From NCBI RefSeq assembly GCF_026210795.1, contig NC_089431.1, positions 1,736,001 through 1,800,000 of the forward strand: 64,000 nt of DNA. Direction: 5' to 3'. Position 1 is the first letter of the stretch; every line of letters starts with the position of its first letter. The notes under the pieces are model-generated. The model was given only the letters and a program-made list of their open reading frames with translations. It had not been told where the DNA came from and made no database searches. The translations under genes and the position numbers were made by a program. Shown here in pieces: positions 45,701-57,353 of this stretch. The DNA is from Rhizophagus irregularis. Its lineage: Eukaryota; Glomeromycota; Glomeromycetes; Glomerales; Glomeraceae.

Positions 45701-46797
45701 CATTTTCTCTATTATTCAGTCATTATTTAGATAATTCAAATGACATTATTAAAATTAAAATTAAGAAAAATAAACTTTAGAAAAATTTTAGAAACTTTTC
45801 TTAACCAAATCATACTAAAACAGATATCGTAAACTGAATACTTTGGTGAAATTGCGGTGCAGTACTAGTACAATACGTTATAAATCACTAGTAATAAATA
45901 ATTGGGCAATAATTAAATTTACGTTATACTAATTCTGAAGCTTTTGCATAAAAATTCAAAACTATTTTTACTTTGTATTAGATGTTTCAATATATACAGT
46001 GGGTATGTGGTATTTTTAAGTAATAAAACTACTACACTTGTGCATTGTAGCATAAATCTATAACATTAATTTCTGACTTAATCATTTTTCATTAAAGTTT
46101 AAACAAATAACAAATAACAAAATTAATAAACTTGATAAATGCTAAAATTATAACCTCTTATTTAGTAAGTCACAATCATAACATATTCAATGTAATTTTT
46201 ATATAACACTTTTTACTAATATATCTTAAATATCTATGAGTCGTAGATGTTTTTATAATGAAATGGTTTTTCCATTTTACGACGTAATTTTAGCATTTTG
46301 ATTAAATGAAAAGACTTTGTTGCTAACTCAAAGAAGAATTTATAACTAAATATCATATCTCATGTAAATAATATATAACGAAGAAAGATATATGAGTCTT
46401 GTAGCGTAATGTAATTTAATTTGCAAATTTTAAAAATAATATTTGTATATTAAAAATTTTAGAAAGAATGAATTTATATAACAAAAGATGTGTTAATGAA
46501 CAGTTTCGAATACCAAGGCCAAGTACAGTTTAAAGGAAAAGCTCACTCAATAAAACAATTCTTTTCCTGTATTGAACGCTTATCTTGTAATACTAATGGT
46601 TATTAGATGATAATATAGAAGAAGTGGATGTGATATTAGCGTGTTTGGACATTCTTGATCACAATAGTTTATAACAGAATAGAATAAGATGTTGCATTTG
46701 ATTACGTTGTTTCCTTTTTTCCTTTTGGAAAATAGAAATATTTTATTAATAATAGCGTGATACAACACAAAAACATGCTTTATTCCGCAGTGTTGGC
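45701..46797. other. AT-rich intergenic DNA
   Basis: Nothing supported. Confidence 0.4.
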
Positions 46798-46921
46798 AAA
46801 TGACCTTGAAATGACCTTGAAATGACCTTTAAATGACCTGATTACGTCATGATTTTACTATGAATATATCACGTGATCATATACGAAAAAAGTGAAATGA
46901 CCTCAAAATTTGCCAACACTG
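46798..46921. mobile_element. 124-bp hAT MITE with 8-bp duplication
   Basis: CAGTGTTGGCAAA at 46798-46810 and its inverse at 46909-46921; TTATTCCG at 46790-46797 and 46922-46929. Both the CAG.G.TGGCAA ends and the 8-bp duplication are classic hAT features. ATGACCTTGAA words repeat inside. Confidence 0.9.
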
Positions 46922-47431
46922 TTATTCCGTGATTTACTAATTTATTCCAATATCATTCTATTACTTTCACTTTACATTTTCATATTACGCTATTAATAAA
47001 TTATGCTTAAAATATAAAATGATTGTTTTTATAGTCACATGATTCTATATTACACAATGTAAAATTAGTTGATATTTTAAAATCTGAATTTGATATTAGG
47101 TCTAATATAAAAGCTTAAGAAAAGTATAATTAAAAGCTTAGCTGACTAATCAAATGATCGCTTGATAAATGGAATGATGTGGCACTACTCATCATTGTCA
47201 TGTGATAAATAAATATAAAAATCAGATATTTTTTAATTTGTCATGTTCATGTTAATTGCTTTTGCATTATTGCTTTAAAACATTTGTGTAAAAAAATAAA
47301 AATATTATAAATATTTTCATTTATCATTCATATTATTTGCTTTAAAAAAAAACTACACAGCTGTCATGTCTCAAATAAAACCATTCGTCACTACAAGAAA
47401 TTACAAAGGACAAAAAAACTGTATCCATTAA

Positions 47432-47582
47432 GGGTCAGATATTATCTAATATTTTAGGGGGAGGGGTAACTAAAGATTTTATGTTACATATAATACTATA
47501 TAAGGAATTATATATATAATATATCTTACCTTGGGGTAAGCTCTTATATTAAAGTGATATTAGGTAATATCTGACAGTGCCC
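47432..47582. mobile_element. Small TIR element, TAA target (Harbinger-like)
   Basis: GGGTCAGATATTATCTAATA on the left matches the inverse of the right end, which has a six-base GCACTG-type addition after GGG. TAA stands at 47429-47431 and 47583-47585. Confidence 0.6.
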
Positions 47583-47699
47583 TAAGTATATTTCTTTATA
47601 CAGCAAGTCCTTTCCTTTAGGTTGCCTTTGTGAGGTCACTCTTTTTGATGCATTGAAATGGCATGGATTCATGGAGTGATTCCACTTTAAGTGATTTGC

Positions 47700-50120
47700 T
47701 TGTAGGCTGCAAGGGACATACAACCTAGAGAAAATAAGTTTATTTATTCTGGAAGAGGAATCAGTTATGTGCCATCTTATTATTAAAAGAAACAGAGAAA
47801 ATATCTTTACAGTATTTAATGAGCACTTTTATTAACAAGCTTCTATTTATTTAAGATAACAAGGAAATTGAAATAGATAACCAAGAAGAAGCAAGTGCGA
47901 TATTATATCATTTGATGAATATGTTAATGATTTGGGAATTTGATACACAAGTTCCAGGTTGGTTACAAAAGCAATGAAAAAACATAAATCATTAACTTCA
48001 CAAACTCTCACAACTGAAAGAATAAAACTCAAATTTTCAAAAGAGTAAGTGCTTATTAATAAACACTAGTCTATTTTGTTGTTGATGTTATTGAACCTAA
48101 TCAATTTATTATTGGTGGCATATTATTGATGTGTCAGATCTGAAGATTGTCTCAAGACTTCCTTTCTGAAACAAAACTAAATTCCAAGATTTCATTTACT
48201 TCTAATATTGAAAATTCTGTAGATGATTGGACTGTACTTAGAACTACAGCTGAGAGATGTCTTCAGTTTCTTAGTAAGGTAAATTATGATGATAAAATAT
48301 TTTGATTTTTAATTATTTTGTTTACCTACACTGTTGATTTCTAGCTGGACAGCAATGAACTTCATAAAATTGGAGAACTAGTAAAACCAAAGGAATTTTT
48401 GACAATGATGACAAGAATCTGTAGTTACTTCTATTGAAGAAAATGATTACTTAGACAAAGATATCAGTTACATTTTGGAATTAATTCAATTTATGTGTTA
48501 ATTTGATAGTTCTCACTTTATCAAACAGATTTTCAGATTGCATACTAATCTCCTGTTTTCTACTATTCTGTGGAATATGTTTGATATATCTATGATTATA
48601 TTATTATTTGTCCATTATTTCAAACATATGTAAGTATGGTTACTACAGATGGTGGCCTAAATGATCTGGCCATTTTTTAATGCAAAAAGATTTACATACA
48701 TATTATATATTAGAGATAAAATTTTAAGTTAAATATAATCATTACATTTTTATTTATTAATTTAAATAAAAATTTAATAATAAATTCTATCTCTATTTGC
48801 AATAATGGCTGCATCAATACTGAGATAGTATGCTATTAATTGGTTTTTAATAATATTCTAGAAAAATATTTTTTCCATGTGATTTCAATATTCTTCCTAA
48901 GTACTTTTAACATAAAATTTAATAAGTTATAGTAAGTATAATATTGCATAAGTCTTATATAACAATATTTTTTATAATTATAGGTTCTATGCAAATGTAA
49001 TTATTATGCAAGTTTTTGGAGCTTTGTAAGTTCATATAATTTAAATTTAAAAATGATCTAGTGATTAGATTTTCATGATTTTAGATTTATTATATTTGTC
49101 TCATTAAGAGGATTAGAATTATAATAATTTTGCATTTGTAGAATTCAATCTTTGGCATGTAATTACACTTTAAAGTCTAAACATTGAATTTAAACATTTT
49201 CTACAATATCTTTTGTTTTTAATAATTGGATTTTCATAATTTTTAGCTCATTAGATTCGCCTCATTGAGAGGATTCAGATGGTGGTAAATTCATGATTAT
49301 CTGATCGATATTGACTGAATTAGAATATTTTTAATCTTATAAATTTTTTGTTGTGTAATTGTAAAAATTCATGCAGTAAATGGTTCCATATTTCCAAAAA
49401 AATTCTGAAATAATACGAAAGAATTGAAGTATGGAAATTTATTTATTGTCATTATTAATACAAAATTAGAAGTATTTTATATCATATCAACATGTAATGA
49501 TCTGTGTAATTTAGGCAAAATAAACTGGCCAGATCATTTAGGCCACCATCTGTATATTAGCAGTTATTCTTATATTTAGTTTATTCACAGCTTTTATTAT
49601 ACATTAACTATAATTTGATTAGATGTAAACTGTTAAAAAAAGGAATTCCACAATGAAAAAATTCTGAAAGAGATATTAACATATTTATTAAATGACATAT
49701 ATTTCATATTTTGAAGATATTCTTGACTGTCACTTGTAGGTTTATTATCATTCTAAGTGTATTTATAGATGATAATAATACTAATTATTTTTTTCAATTA
49801 AGTAATGGAGATATGATCTCAAGAGCATCCAGAGATAAATGAAGTAGTACAGTAGCTACTTTGGATAATGCAGAAGGATTCCAATATTAATTGGATATTT
49901 ACAGTATAGATAAACTTTTTGTTATCTATCTCAGAATTTATTTATTATTAACAGAAGTTACAAGAAACATGAATTAGGCAAAGATTCACTATGGGATCAA
50001 GAATTTTCTGTATGTGAATCAAAAATATGGTGATATGAAGGATATTCTCAAGATCAGAAAACACTCTGTGATATGCATAAAACCTTGTAAAAGTGATCAT
50101 AATGGAGAGTAGTAGATCAC
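47700..50120 (+). pseudogene. Decayed multi-exon gene, unknown product
   Basis: Coding-like blocks appear in order. 47710-47830: LEKISLFILEEESVMCHLII. 47855-48045: NKEIEIDNQEEASAILYHLM and WEFDTQVPGWLQKQ, then after a frame change KHKSLTSQTLTTERIKL next to a GTAAGTG donor. 48150-48278: LSQDFLSETKLNSKISFTSN and VDDWTVLRTTAERCLQFLSK. 48345-48435: LDSNELHKIGELVKPKEFLT after a TTGATTTCTAG acceptor. About 49975-50085: ELGKDSLWDQEFSVCESKIW and YEGYSQDQKTLCDMHKTL. Stops and shifts separate them, and a TIR element (48646-49552) sits inside. I do not recognise the family. Confidence 0.4.
48646..49552. mobile_element. 907-bp TIR element, TA target
   Basis: CAGATGGTGGCCTAAATGAT begins perfect 27-bp TIRs ending TCTGGCCA, with TA directly outside both ends (48644-48645, 49553-49554). 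Tc1/mariner-type insertion. The interior has a direct pair of GATTTTCAT(G/A)ATTTTTAG and (C)TCATT(A/G)AGAGGATT blocks near 49065-49110 and 49225-49275; no transposase. Confidence 0.85.
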
Positions 50121-50519
50121 TTTCAAAAGAGGTTTTGCATACTTATACAAAACTTTACATGTCTGGATTTGTTTAAAATCCTTTTTTGTCTGTGCTATTC
50201 TCATTATTTACATGAAAGCTGAATTCTACTTATCATTTATCATTTGAGTTGGCAAAATTTAATATTTTTATTATATATAATGAACTTGGTGAAGCCATTA
50301 AAATTGTGTGAATTATGTTACAAATTAAGTTTGGATAGAATTTAATCATTTTGAATTGCTCAACTTCTAGAATATAAATCAGTTTTATTCACCACCTGTA
50401 TTTTTGTTAATTATTACATACAGAAGTTGCTACATTCTACTATTTCTCAATTCAAGCTTATAAAGAGAAGGCAGAAAAAGAAAATTTTATCTCTGAAAAG
50501 TGGTTATAATTTATGAGTG

Positions 50520-53500
50520 GTAATAGTAGTAGAGAGTACCAAACACCAAAAAAATCAATGAAATCATGTAAAAAAACACTATGATAAATGACATGTCATT
50601 TTCTTGCATGAAGTAACAAAATTAATTATTATTATTATTATTAAATATATTAATATAATAGTCAGTTAGGCTTCTGTTTAATTTACAAAATGACAAATAA
50701 TAAATCTCTTGCTTATGTGCAGTATATCTTATTAGTAATAATTATAATAAATGCATAGTATGAAGTGGTACTTAAGTGATTATTCGTTGCATAACTTTAT
50801 TCTTTTAGGATATTACTTTCATAATAAAGTTAAATTTAAACAAAAATAAATAAAAGTTTTCATATTTTTAAATGAAAAAGTAAAATCTATTTAATTTACT
50901 TCATGAATAGTGTGAAAATAAAGTAGTTGAAATAATAGGACTTTTTATCAAAGAAATGGGTGCAACTTACAAAATCATGCATATCAAGTTCCCTCTAAAC
51001 ATTAAAACATGACAAGCAAACCATGTTAATTCTTTCTAGTCATAAAAAAGAGGGCTCCAATTATATTATAGCAGACATTGGCGGAATTCATGAAAAACGA
51101 TAACTGATAACTTGATCATTGTGGACTGTAGAGAGAAAAATAGACGTATTAAATTTCCAAGATGAGTAATGAGCTGTATTGTATTTACAAACACTGATTT
51201 TTTTTTTAATAAGTTAACCGCATGAGCATTTCTTCATCTACACAAAGTGTACAAAGTCTCACTACCAATCGCTAAAACAAGATAAGTCCAAAATTTCTTT
51301 GCATAATTTGTTTTCTAGCAATGTTATTTATCCTGAAGACTCCATTTTTCTATTACAGGGAGTCAGATGCTGGAGCAATTTATTATGCATGTAAAAGTAA
51401 AAAGGTTAATGAAAATGAGCACGTCTTTATCACTCCATCTATTTCTGGTGCGACATTCTTTGAGTTTGCTTGACTTTGAAACATCACAATACAACAAAAA
51501 TAATAAGTAAAAAAGCGGTAGTGAGTAACAATAGTAAATATTTTTATGGGAACTTTCTGTTTCAAATCTCAAGAATAGTTATGCACAATAGGCATAATAC
51601 ACATTAAAATAATACTAGTGAAAAAAATTGATAACTTCAAGAGAGCAACGATAATTGAAATTCGAGGGTATAGTTGTGCTTGCGGTAGGTTAATCCATAT
51701 ATCACTTCACGGTTACGTGACTTTATAAGGTATTCTATTTTGGATGTATTAAGCATATTTTTTGCTTCAATATGTACTATCATAATTACCCATCAAAGGA
51801 ATAACCACATTTCCATATTTCTTCATGTTTACTCTTTTTGGAAATTCGGATTGAATTCGTAGAACAATATTTTACAGAAGTATATTTCTATCGTGTGTGA
51901 TAACATGATCGTATCCTATCGATCTAACAATCCTACTCTATCGCCATATACTGTATTTATGATATTTCAATAGTAAGCTAAAAAGTTAATATTACATACA
52001 TCAGTAGATAAATGTAGATTTTTATTGATTGTGTCCGAGATGTTTCATGTAATTGACTTAGCGTGTAATTAATTTGACAGCAATAAAGTAATATAAGTGA
52101 TATAATCGAATTGCTCTGTAATTATATCAGATAAAAAAATAACTTATATTTAGCAGTTTTTTTATCAAATGAACATGGTTAAGGGGTTAAGGGTTCGGTA
52201 TATTAATTACATCGTCCCCACATATGTTTTTTTTTACTTCATTCCAAAAAAAAAAAAAATCTTTCCAATATTTTTTCTAACTTTGCTTGAAAATATCCGT
52301 TAGAGAGCCAGAATTGACTTTTTATAATTTATATCATTATAAATACTATAAAAATCACTTTATTGTTGTACATAAAATGGATCCCGAACCGAAGGAAGGT
52401 ACTCAAGCACTATTTACAGTATTGGAATTCTTCTCTGGCTATTTCTTGTATTTCAAATAAACTTTAAAGAGGCATAATGTAATAAAGCTTATAATGAAAA
52501 ACTACCATATTATATCAAAAAATTATTGAGCATTATTTATTTATTTAAATAAATTTTTACTAATATTTTATTTTTCCCTTTAAAAAATTTAATACTTTGT
52601 GAAGTAATAATCAGATATTATAATTATATAAAAAATAAATTAATTATACGGTTTGCATTTGTGGAATTATTTATCTTAATATATAATATTAAAAAGAAAG
52701 TATTTTTATTAAGTTTTGTCAATTTCAGAAATATTAATAAATGCTTAAAATTTAATATATAGATAGGATGTATGTATATTTTCTTTGAATATATATCATA
52801 TATTTTCGTAGTGGATCACGTAATATTATCAAAATTGATCGTCACATAATCATCCTTGTTAACATTTATTATTTTAGTTTTAGCTAGTTGTTACAGTTGT
52901 TAAAAGCTATAATCAAGTTTAAATGACCTATATTTAATTAAAGTTAAAATGTAAATTTTTTTGTTTTTATTTTTGTTTTATATTTGTTTTCTTTTTTTTT
53001 ATGTATGTTTGTAGTTCTCCCCCTTTTATCTTTCACGTCCAGATATTCACCCTCCTTTTATTATAGTTTTTAAACTTTTAATAACATCCAAGATATTTTA
53101 TGTAGCAATCATTTCTTCATCTACTCATCGATCATTTTTTGTTTATTATTACCTTGCCTTTACCACCAGGTGGATGTTGTCCTCGACGTGTAGATTAGCT
53201 TAAACCTAGCGTTACAGTACCAGAATCTATGATTCTTACAGCTACTATTTAATCCGCACTGTTATGTAAAAATAAAATTAAAAATAAAAATATCACACGT
53301 ATAGTATATAACTTTAATTGACTAAATAAAACATCATACATTCAATATCTGAATAAAATGAAAGCTTTCCTTTATCTTTACTGCCTGTTTCCATCTCAGA
53401 CGTTTCTTTGAAACGCTAGAACTGTTACTACAATCACTACAACGTGGAATGCTACTCTCGTAACATCCAAATTTTCACCATTCACATGTAATTCAATCAA

Positions 53501-54439
53501 TTCAATCGTTATATTTTATAACAAAATAAACTATTTAATGCACTTAAACAATATTTGTGAAAAAAATGCAACACGAAAAATTTTTAACATACGAAATTTT
53601 TGAATGAGTGACCGGGTTGTTAAAGTTAAACTTTAATGTTAAAGTCATTATGTCAGGCTAAAAAATTTTTTGCTTAAAGATAAAACTCAGGTGGCCGGGT
53701 CACACTAGGTCAATTTTAGATAAGGGAATACACAAACATACACACCACCCACCACATATGCAACCCACACTCCCAACCTACATACCTAAAAGAATATGTA
53801 AACAAAGGGAACTGTATCTAAGCTAATAAAGAGAAGATACTCTTGGTTCATCTAATGAGTTACTTATCAAATAATTATTTAACCATGTTCAAAGTTATTT
53901 AATCGAAAATAAAAGAAGACCTAAAGTAAAAGAGAAGAGAATGAGACTTCCACGTCCAGAGAGACGCCTAAAAAAAGAAGAAGAAAATCAAACGGTTAGT
54001 AGTGTTCGTTAATATAAAAAAAAACAATGTAATGCAGTAATATACCTAGTAAATTTATTAATTGTGGGGCGCAGTATTATATTTAAAATTAGTATATAAA
54101 AATTTAGTATTTTTAAATTGTATCCCGTTATAAAATTAGCGTCCGAAATTGACGTTAAACTAGTAGATTATTAAAATCAAGTGATTTGAAATATCAGGTG
54201 ACTAATTTGTAGATCATGACGTTAATATTAAAATTATCAGGTTTCACCATTAAGGAGGTAATGACGATCATTATGGGTAGAAGTAAACAAAGGTTTTAAA
54301 GATAATCTTATGGAAAGGTTAGATTTTATAAAGATAATCTTATGGAAATTTTGAAGTTAAAATCCATAATTTAAATCATAAAATTAGTGAAACGTAAACA
54401 AATATAAATATTAGGAATAATGTGACCACCCCAAAGATA
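50520..54439. other. Gene-poor AT-rich region
   Basis: An (ATT)n microsatellite at about 50625 and short homopolymers. A minus-strand coding-like bit near 53160-53255 (TRRGQHPPGGKGK before a GTAATA donor) is too short to call. CACA-rich simple sequence lies at 53735-53790. Nothing else supported. Confidence 0.4.
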
Positions 54440-54455
54440 AGTTACAATTGAAGAG

Positions 54456-57173
54456 TTTTTTTTTTTTTTTTTTTTTTTAAAACTGTAATGCATCTTTATT
54501 AGGATTTATAGTCAAATAACTTATCCTAAATTACAGGATACTTAGAGCCGACCGTGCTAAACATGTGACAACCCTATAACAGAGTAATCGAACAAAACAA
54601 AAAGAAACATTACAGAAAATTAATAAAATAAATATACTACCTGAAAATAAAATGCCTAAAGCTAGCAAACTATACTATTTGTGAAACCTAACTATATTGA
54701 ATTCTAAATTTTAAAGTGTAGGATTAAAGATGAAATGTGTAATAACGTTCAGGTCTGCCATGTGCAGCTTCAAAAGATGAGTCCCAACGGTCCCACACCC
54801 AAACAGTTTATTCCACCAAATCCCCCTTATACCTACAAAAAATAAAAGTTAGTATTCTAAACTAAGTTGAACAAGTTGAAATAAAATACATTTTTGTTGT
54901 GAATTTTTGTTATCGGAATCTTTTTTACGTGAATCACGTGACTTCGATTAAAAATATAATTCATTTCTCCTCATAAGTCTCTTTCTTCTCTCTTCACTTC
55001 TTTTTGTTGTTCTTCTTCTTCTTCTTTTTCTTTCCACTATTCTCCTTTGATGGTGATGCCTTAGGTTCTACTTCTTTTTCCTCTATCTCTTCCTCTTCTG
55101 TGTCTTCTTCAATTCCGTAAATTGCCGATGGTGAAAAAGATATCAATTGCTCTCTTTGCCTCTGCTCCTTAACCATTTCAGTGAAAGCTTTGTTTCTTTC
55201 TTCTTCATCTTCTATCTCGCTCCATTTACTCGGCGATTCCAGAATTGGTCTCTTTTCTCCAATTTTCTTTTCATCTTGGTATCGGTTTTCATTCTCCAAT
55301 CTTTGTTTAAAATTATCGTTCATGGTTGTATATTCCTGGAATATTTTTGTTTTTTCCGCTAATCTGATAATTTTTTGTCCTAAATGGAAAAAATTATTTT
55401 TCTCCATTGCCCAATCTTTAGCTTTCTCCATTGAATCAATCTTATTCTCCTTGCTCACTAAACGCAGGGCCTCTGTATTAATTCTTTCCCATTCCATTGC
55501 GTTGGACATTTGATCGAAGACATCTTTCACTTCCATTAATTTGTCGACTAAACTACCATTGTGGGTTGATTCTTGATACTGAACATATTTGATTTTATTC
55601 GTTGTTCTGTAATCTTTTATGATATCAACCGCTTCTTCAGGCGCTACGTTATCTTTCTTCAATTGTTGCCCCTTGTTTTCTGAAGTGTCTTTATGATCTG
55701 GAGTATTCTCTTCTCCTACTCTCCATTTTTTGATCATCTCGACAACTTCGTTTTCGTCTGGTATTTTGCTAATCCTTAGTGGCTTATCCGCTTTTGATGG
55801 ATGTAATAAGCTTTCTTTTCGTGAGGCGAAGTTCCCTAATTCTCTATAAATTCTCTCCGGTGGTGTGATAGGTGTCTTCGGTTCACTTGCCAGCCGTGTA
55901 GGAGAACTCGTCCTGTTTTCCATAGCTATAACCTTTTCTTGGACTATCTTCTCTTGTGCTTTCATCACCCTGGTCCTTGCATCACCGTCTTTATATATCG
56001 TCTTCTTGTTTCTCACAAGCCAAACTCTATTGGTATCTCCTTGTATGCATGAATCCTCCACTGCTTCTTCCATTTCTTTGAGGTTCTTAAAATATCCAAT
56101 CACTTTCCAATTTTTTGTGATTTTGATAATTTTGATGAAAGCCGTCTTGGAAGTTTGTTGCAGTTTTTTCGTGAAGTCGTATGTATTTCCCTTCTTTATA
56201 GATTCCATTTCCTCATTAGTTAGGTCTCTCACAGTCTGCCATTGGTCCCGCTCTTGTCGTCCTTTCAAACCTAGTTTCGCGTCGTACCATCTGATAAAGT
56301 TTTTGCTAATACAAATACCAAAATGTCCATCCAAGAACATTTTTTCAAAGTTTTCGTTCAAAGCGATTTTTGCCTTAACGGTTTTGTATTTGTATTGTCC
56401 TCGAATTTGCAGTCTGTAAACCGTTCCTATCTTCATCAGATTTGTCCTTACGTCATCCTCGCTCCAATATTTTGGTATATCGTAGAAAAATATGTCACGT
56501 GCCTCCTTGACCTGCTGATCATTACTGGTATTTTCAGGTAAAACTGGTATCTCTAAGATTTCTTCCCATTTTCTCCTATTTGATGTCGATCTGCCTTTAT
56601 TGGATTTCTTCAGCTGATCGATTTCTTTGTTGATATCAGGCTTAACCTTTTTTAGCTCTGATCTCGTTTTCTCTACTTCTTGTGAAATTTTCCTTATGTG
56701 CTCATTTTTCTGTGATATTATTCGTTCCTGTGTTTTCTCCAACTTGCCTTTCTTATCCATCATGTGATCTTTCCTCCACAGTTCTTCTCGCAGCTTTGAA
56801 TTTTCCCATGAGAGTCTTTTTATTTCGTCTATATAGACGTCGAAAGATGTTGCTGAACACTTTAAAACTATTTCTTGTATAGTTTCTTTTCTGCGTACAG
56901 CGTCATTCCGTATTGACTCCAGGAAGTTCTGTTCTGTTTTACTGAGACTAAAGTCTCTTCGTGCTCTTTCTTGGCCTTTTACCGTAGTTCGTGAGTCCGC
57001 ACTAGAAAAATTTTTTGTTTCTTTTAGAAACCTATATCTATATTCTGTAAATTTGTATGCTGACTCCATTTTTGAGGTTTTTTATTTGGATTTTATTAAT
57101 AAAAAGGCTTGTAAAAGACGTTTTTCCTTCTGCTAAAAATTTGGGCAGAATGATCATCAGAAAGAGTCCCCCC
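54456..57173 (-). mobile_element. ORF1-only LINE-type retroelement with 16-bp duplication
   Basis: AGTTACAATTGAAGAG stands at 54440-54455 and 57174-57189. In minus orientation: 5' leader 57173-57070, one long ORF (57069-54994), a 515-bp 3' region, AATAAA (54495-54500 on plus) and a 23-A tail (T-run 54456-54478). Long duplication plus poly-A is target-primed reverse transcription. No reverse transcriptase or endonuclease frame is present, although the ORF is complete. Confidence 0.85.
54994..57069 (-). CDS. LINE ORF1-like RNA-binding protein, 691 residues
   Basis: Residues 80-158 are heptad-rich coiled coil (YIDEIKRLSWENSKLREELW through VEKTRSELKKVK). About 190-262 form an RRM-like segment (RDIFFYDIPKYWSEDDVRTN, MKIGTVYRLQIRGQYKYKTV). 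This is followed by FIRWYDAKLGLKGRQERDQW and a second globular part around IIKITKNWKVIGYFKNLKEM. The last 200 residues are charged helices with an acidic stretch (EEDTEEEEIEEKEVEP) and a poly-Lys end. This matches ORF1-type nucleic-acid chaperones of LINEs (coiled coil + RRM) and the style of Rhizophagus element proteins. The frame is intact, which implies recent insertion. It may act in trans on element RNA; it could also have been retained by the host. Confidence 0.8.
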   Translation of the reverse strand: MESAYKFTEYRYRFLKETKNFSSADSRTTVKGQERARRDFSLSKTEQNFLESIRNDAVRRKETIQEIVLKCSATSFDVYIDEIKRLSWENSKLREELWRKDHMMDKKGKLEKTQERIISQKNEHIRKISQEVEKTRSELKKVKPDINKEIDQLKKSNKGRSTSNRRKWEEILEIPVLPENTSNDQQVKEARDIFFYDIPKYWSEDDVRTNLMKIGTVYRLQIRGQYKYKTVKAKIALNENFEKMFLDGHFGICISKNFIRWYDAKLGLKGRQERDQWQTVRDLTNEEMESIKKGNTYDFTKKLQQTSKTAFIKIIKITKNWKVIGYFKNLKEMEEAVEDSCIQGDTNRVWLVRNKKTIYKDGDARTRVMKAQEKIVQEKVIAMENRTSSPTRLASEPKTPITPPERIYRELGNFASRKESLLHPSKADKPLRISKIPDENEVVEMIKKWRVGEENTPDHKDTSENKGQQLKKDNVAPEEAVDIIKDYRTTNKIKYVQYQESTHNGSLVDKLMEVKDVFDQMSNAMEWERINTEALRLVSKENKIDSMEKAKDWAMEKNNFFHLGQKIIRLAEKTKIFQEYTTMNDNFKQRLENENRYQDEKKIGEKRPILESPSKWSEIEDEEERNKAFTEMVKEQRQREQLISFSPSAIYGIEEDTEEEEIEEKEVEPKASPSKENSGKKKKKKKNNKKK

Positions 57174-57353
57174 AGTTACAATTGAAGAGTCATAAATCGA
57201 AGAAAATGGAATTTTAATATAATTTATATACTTATTATTTAACATTATTAAACCAAGCATATTATTGTATTTATTTATATTATTAATAAAGAGTTATTTT
57301 GTTAATATATAAGGTGGCAACGTGATTTATCACGGGCTTAGATATTACAACAA

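Noticed and set aside
53160-53255. Minus-strand TRRGQHPPGGKGK text before a GTAATA donor
   Set aside because: Too short, with a stop just upstream in frame; could be chance.
55147-56882. Plus-strand hydrophobic ORFs opposite the ORF1-like gene
   Set aside because: Shadows of a Lys/Glu-rich coding strand.
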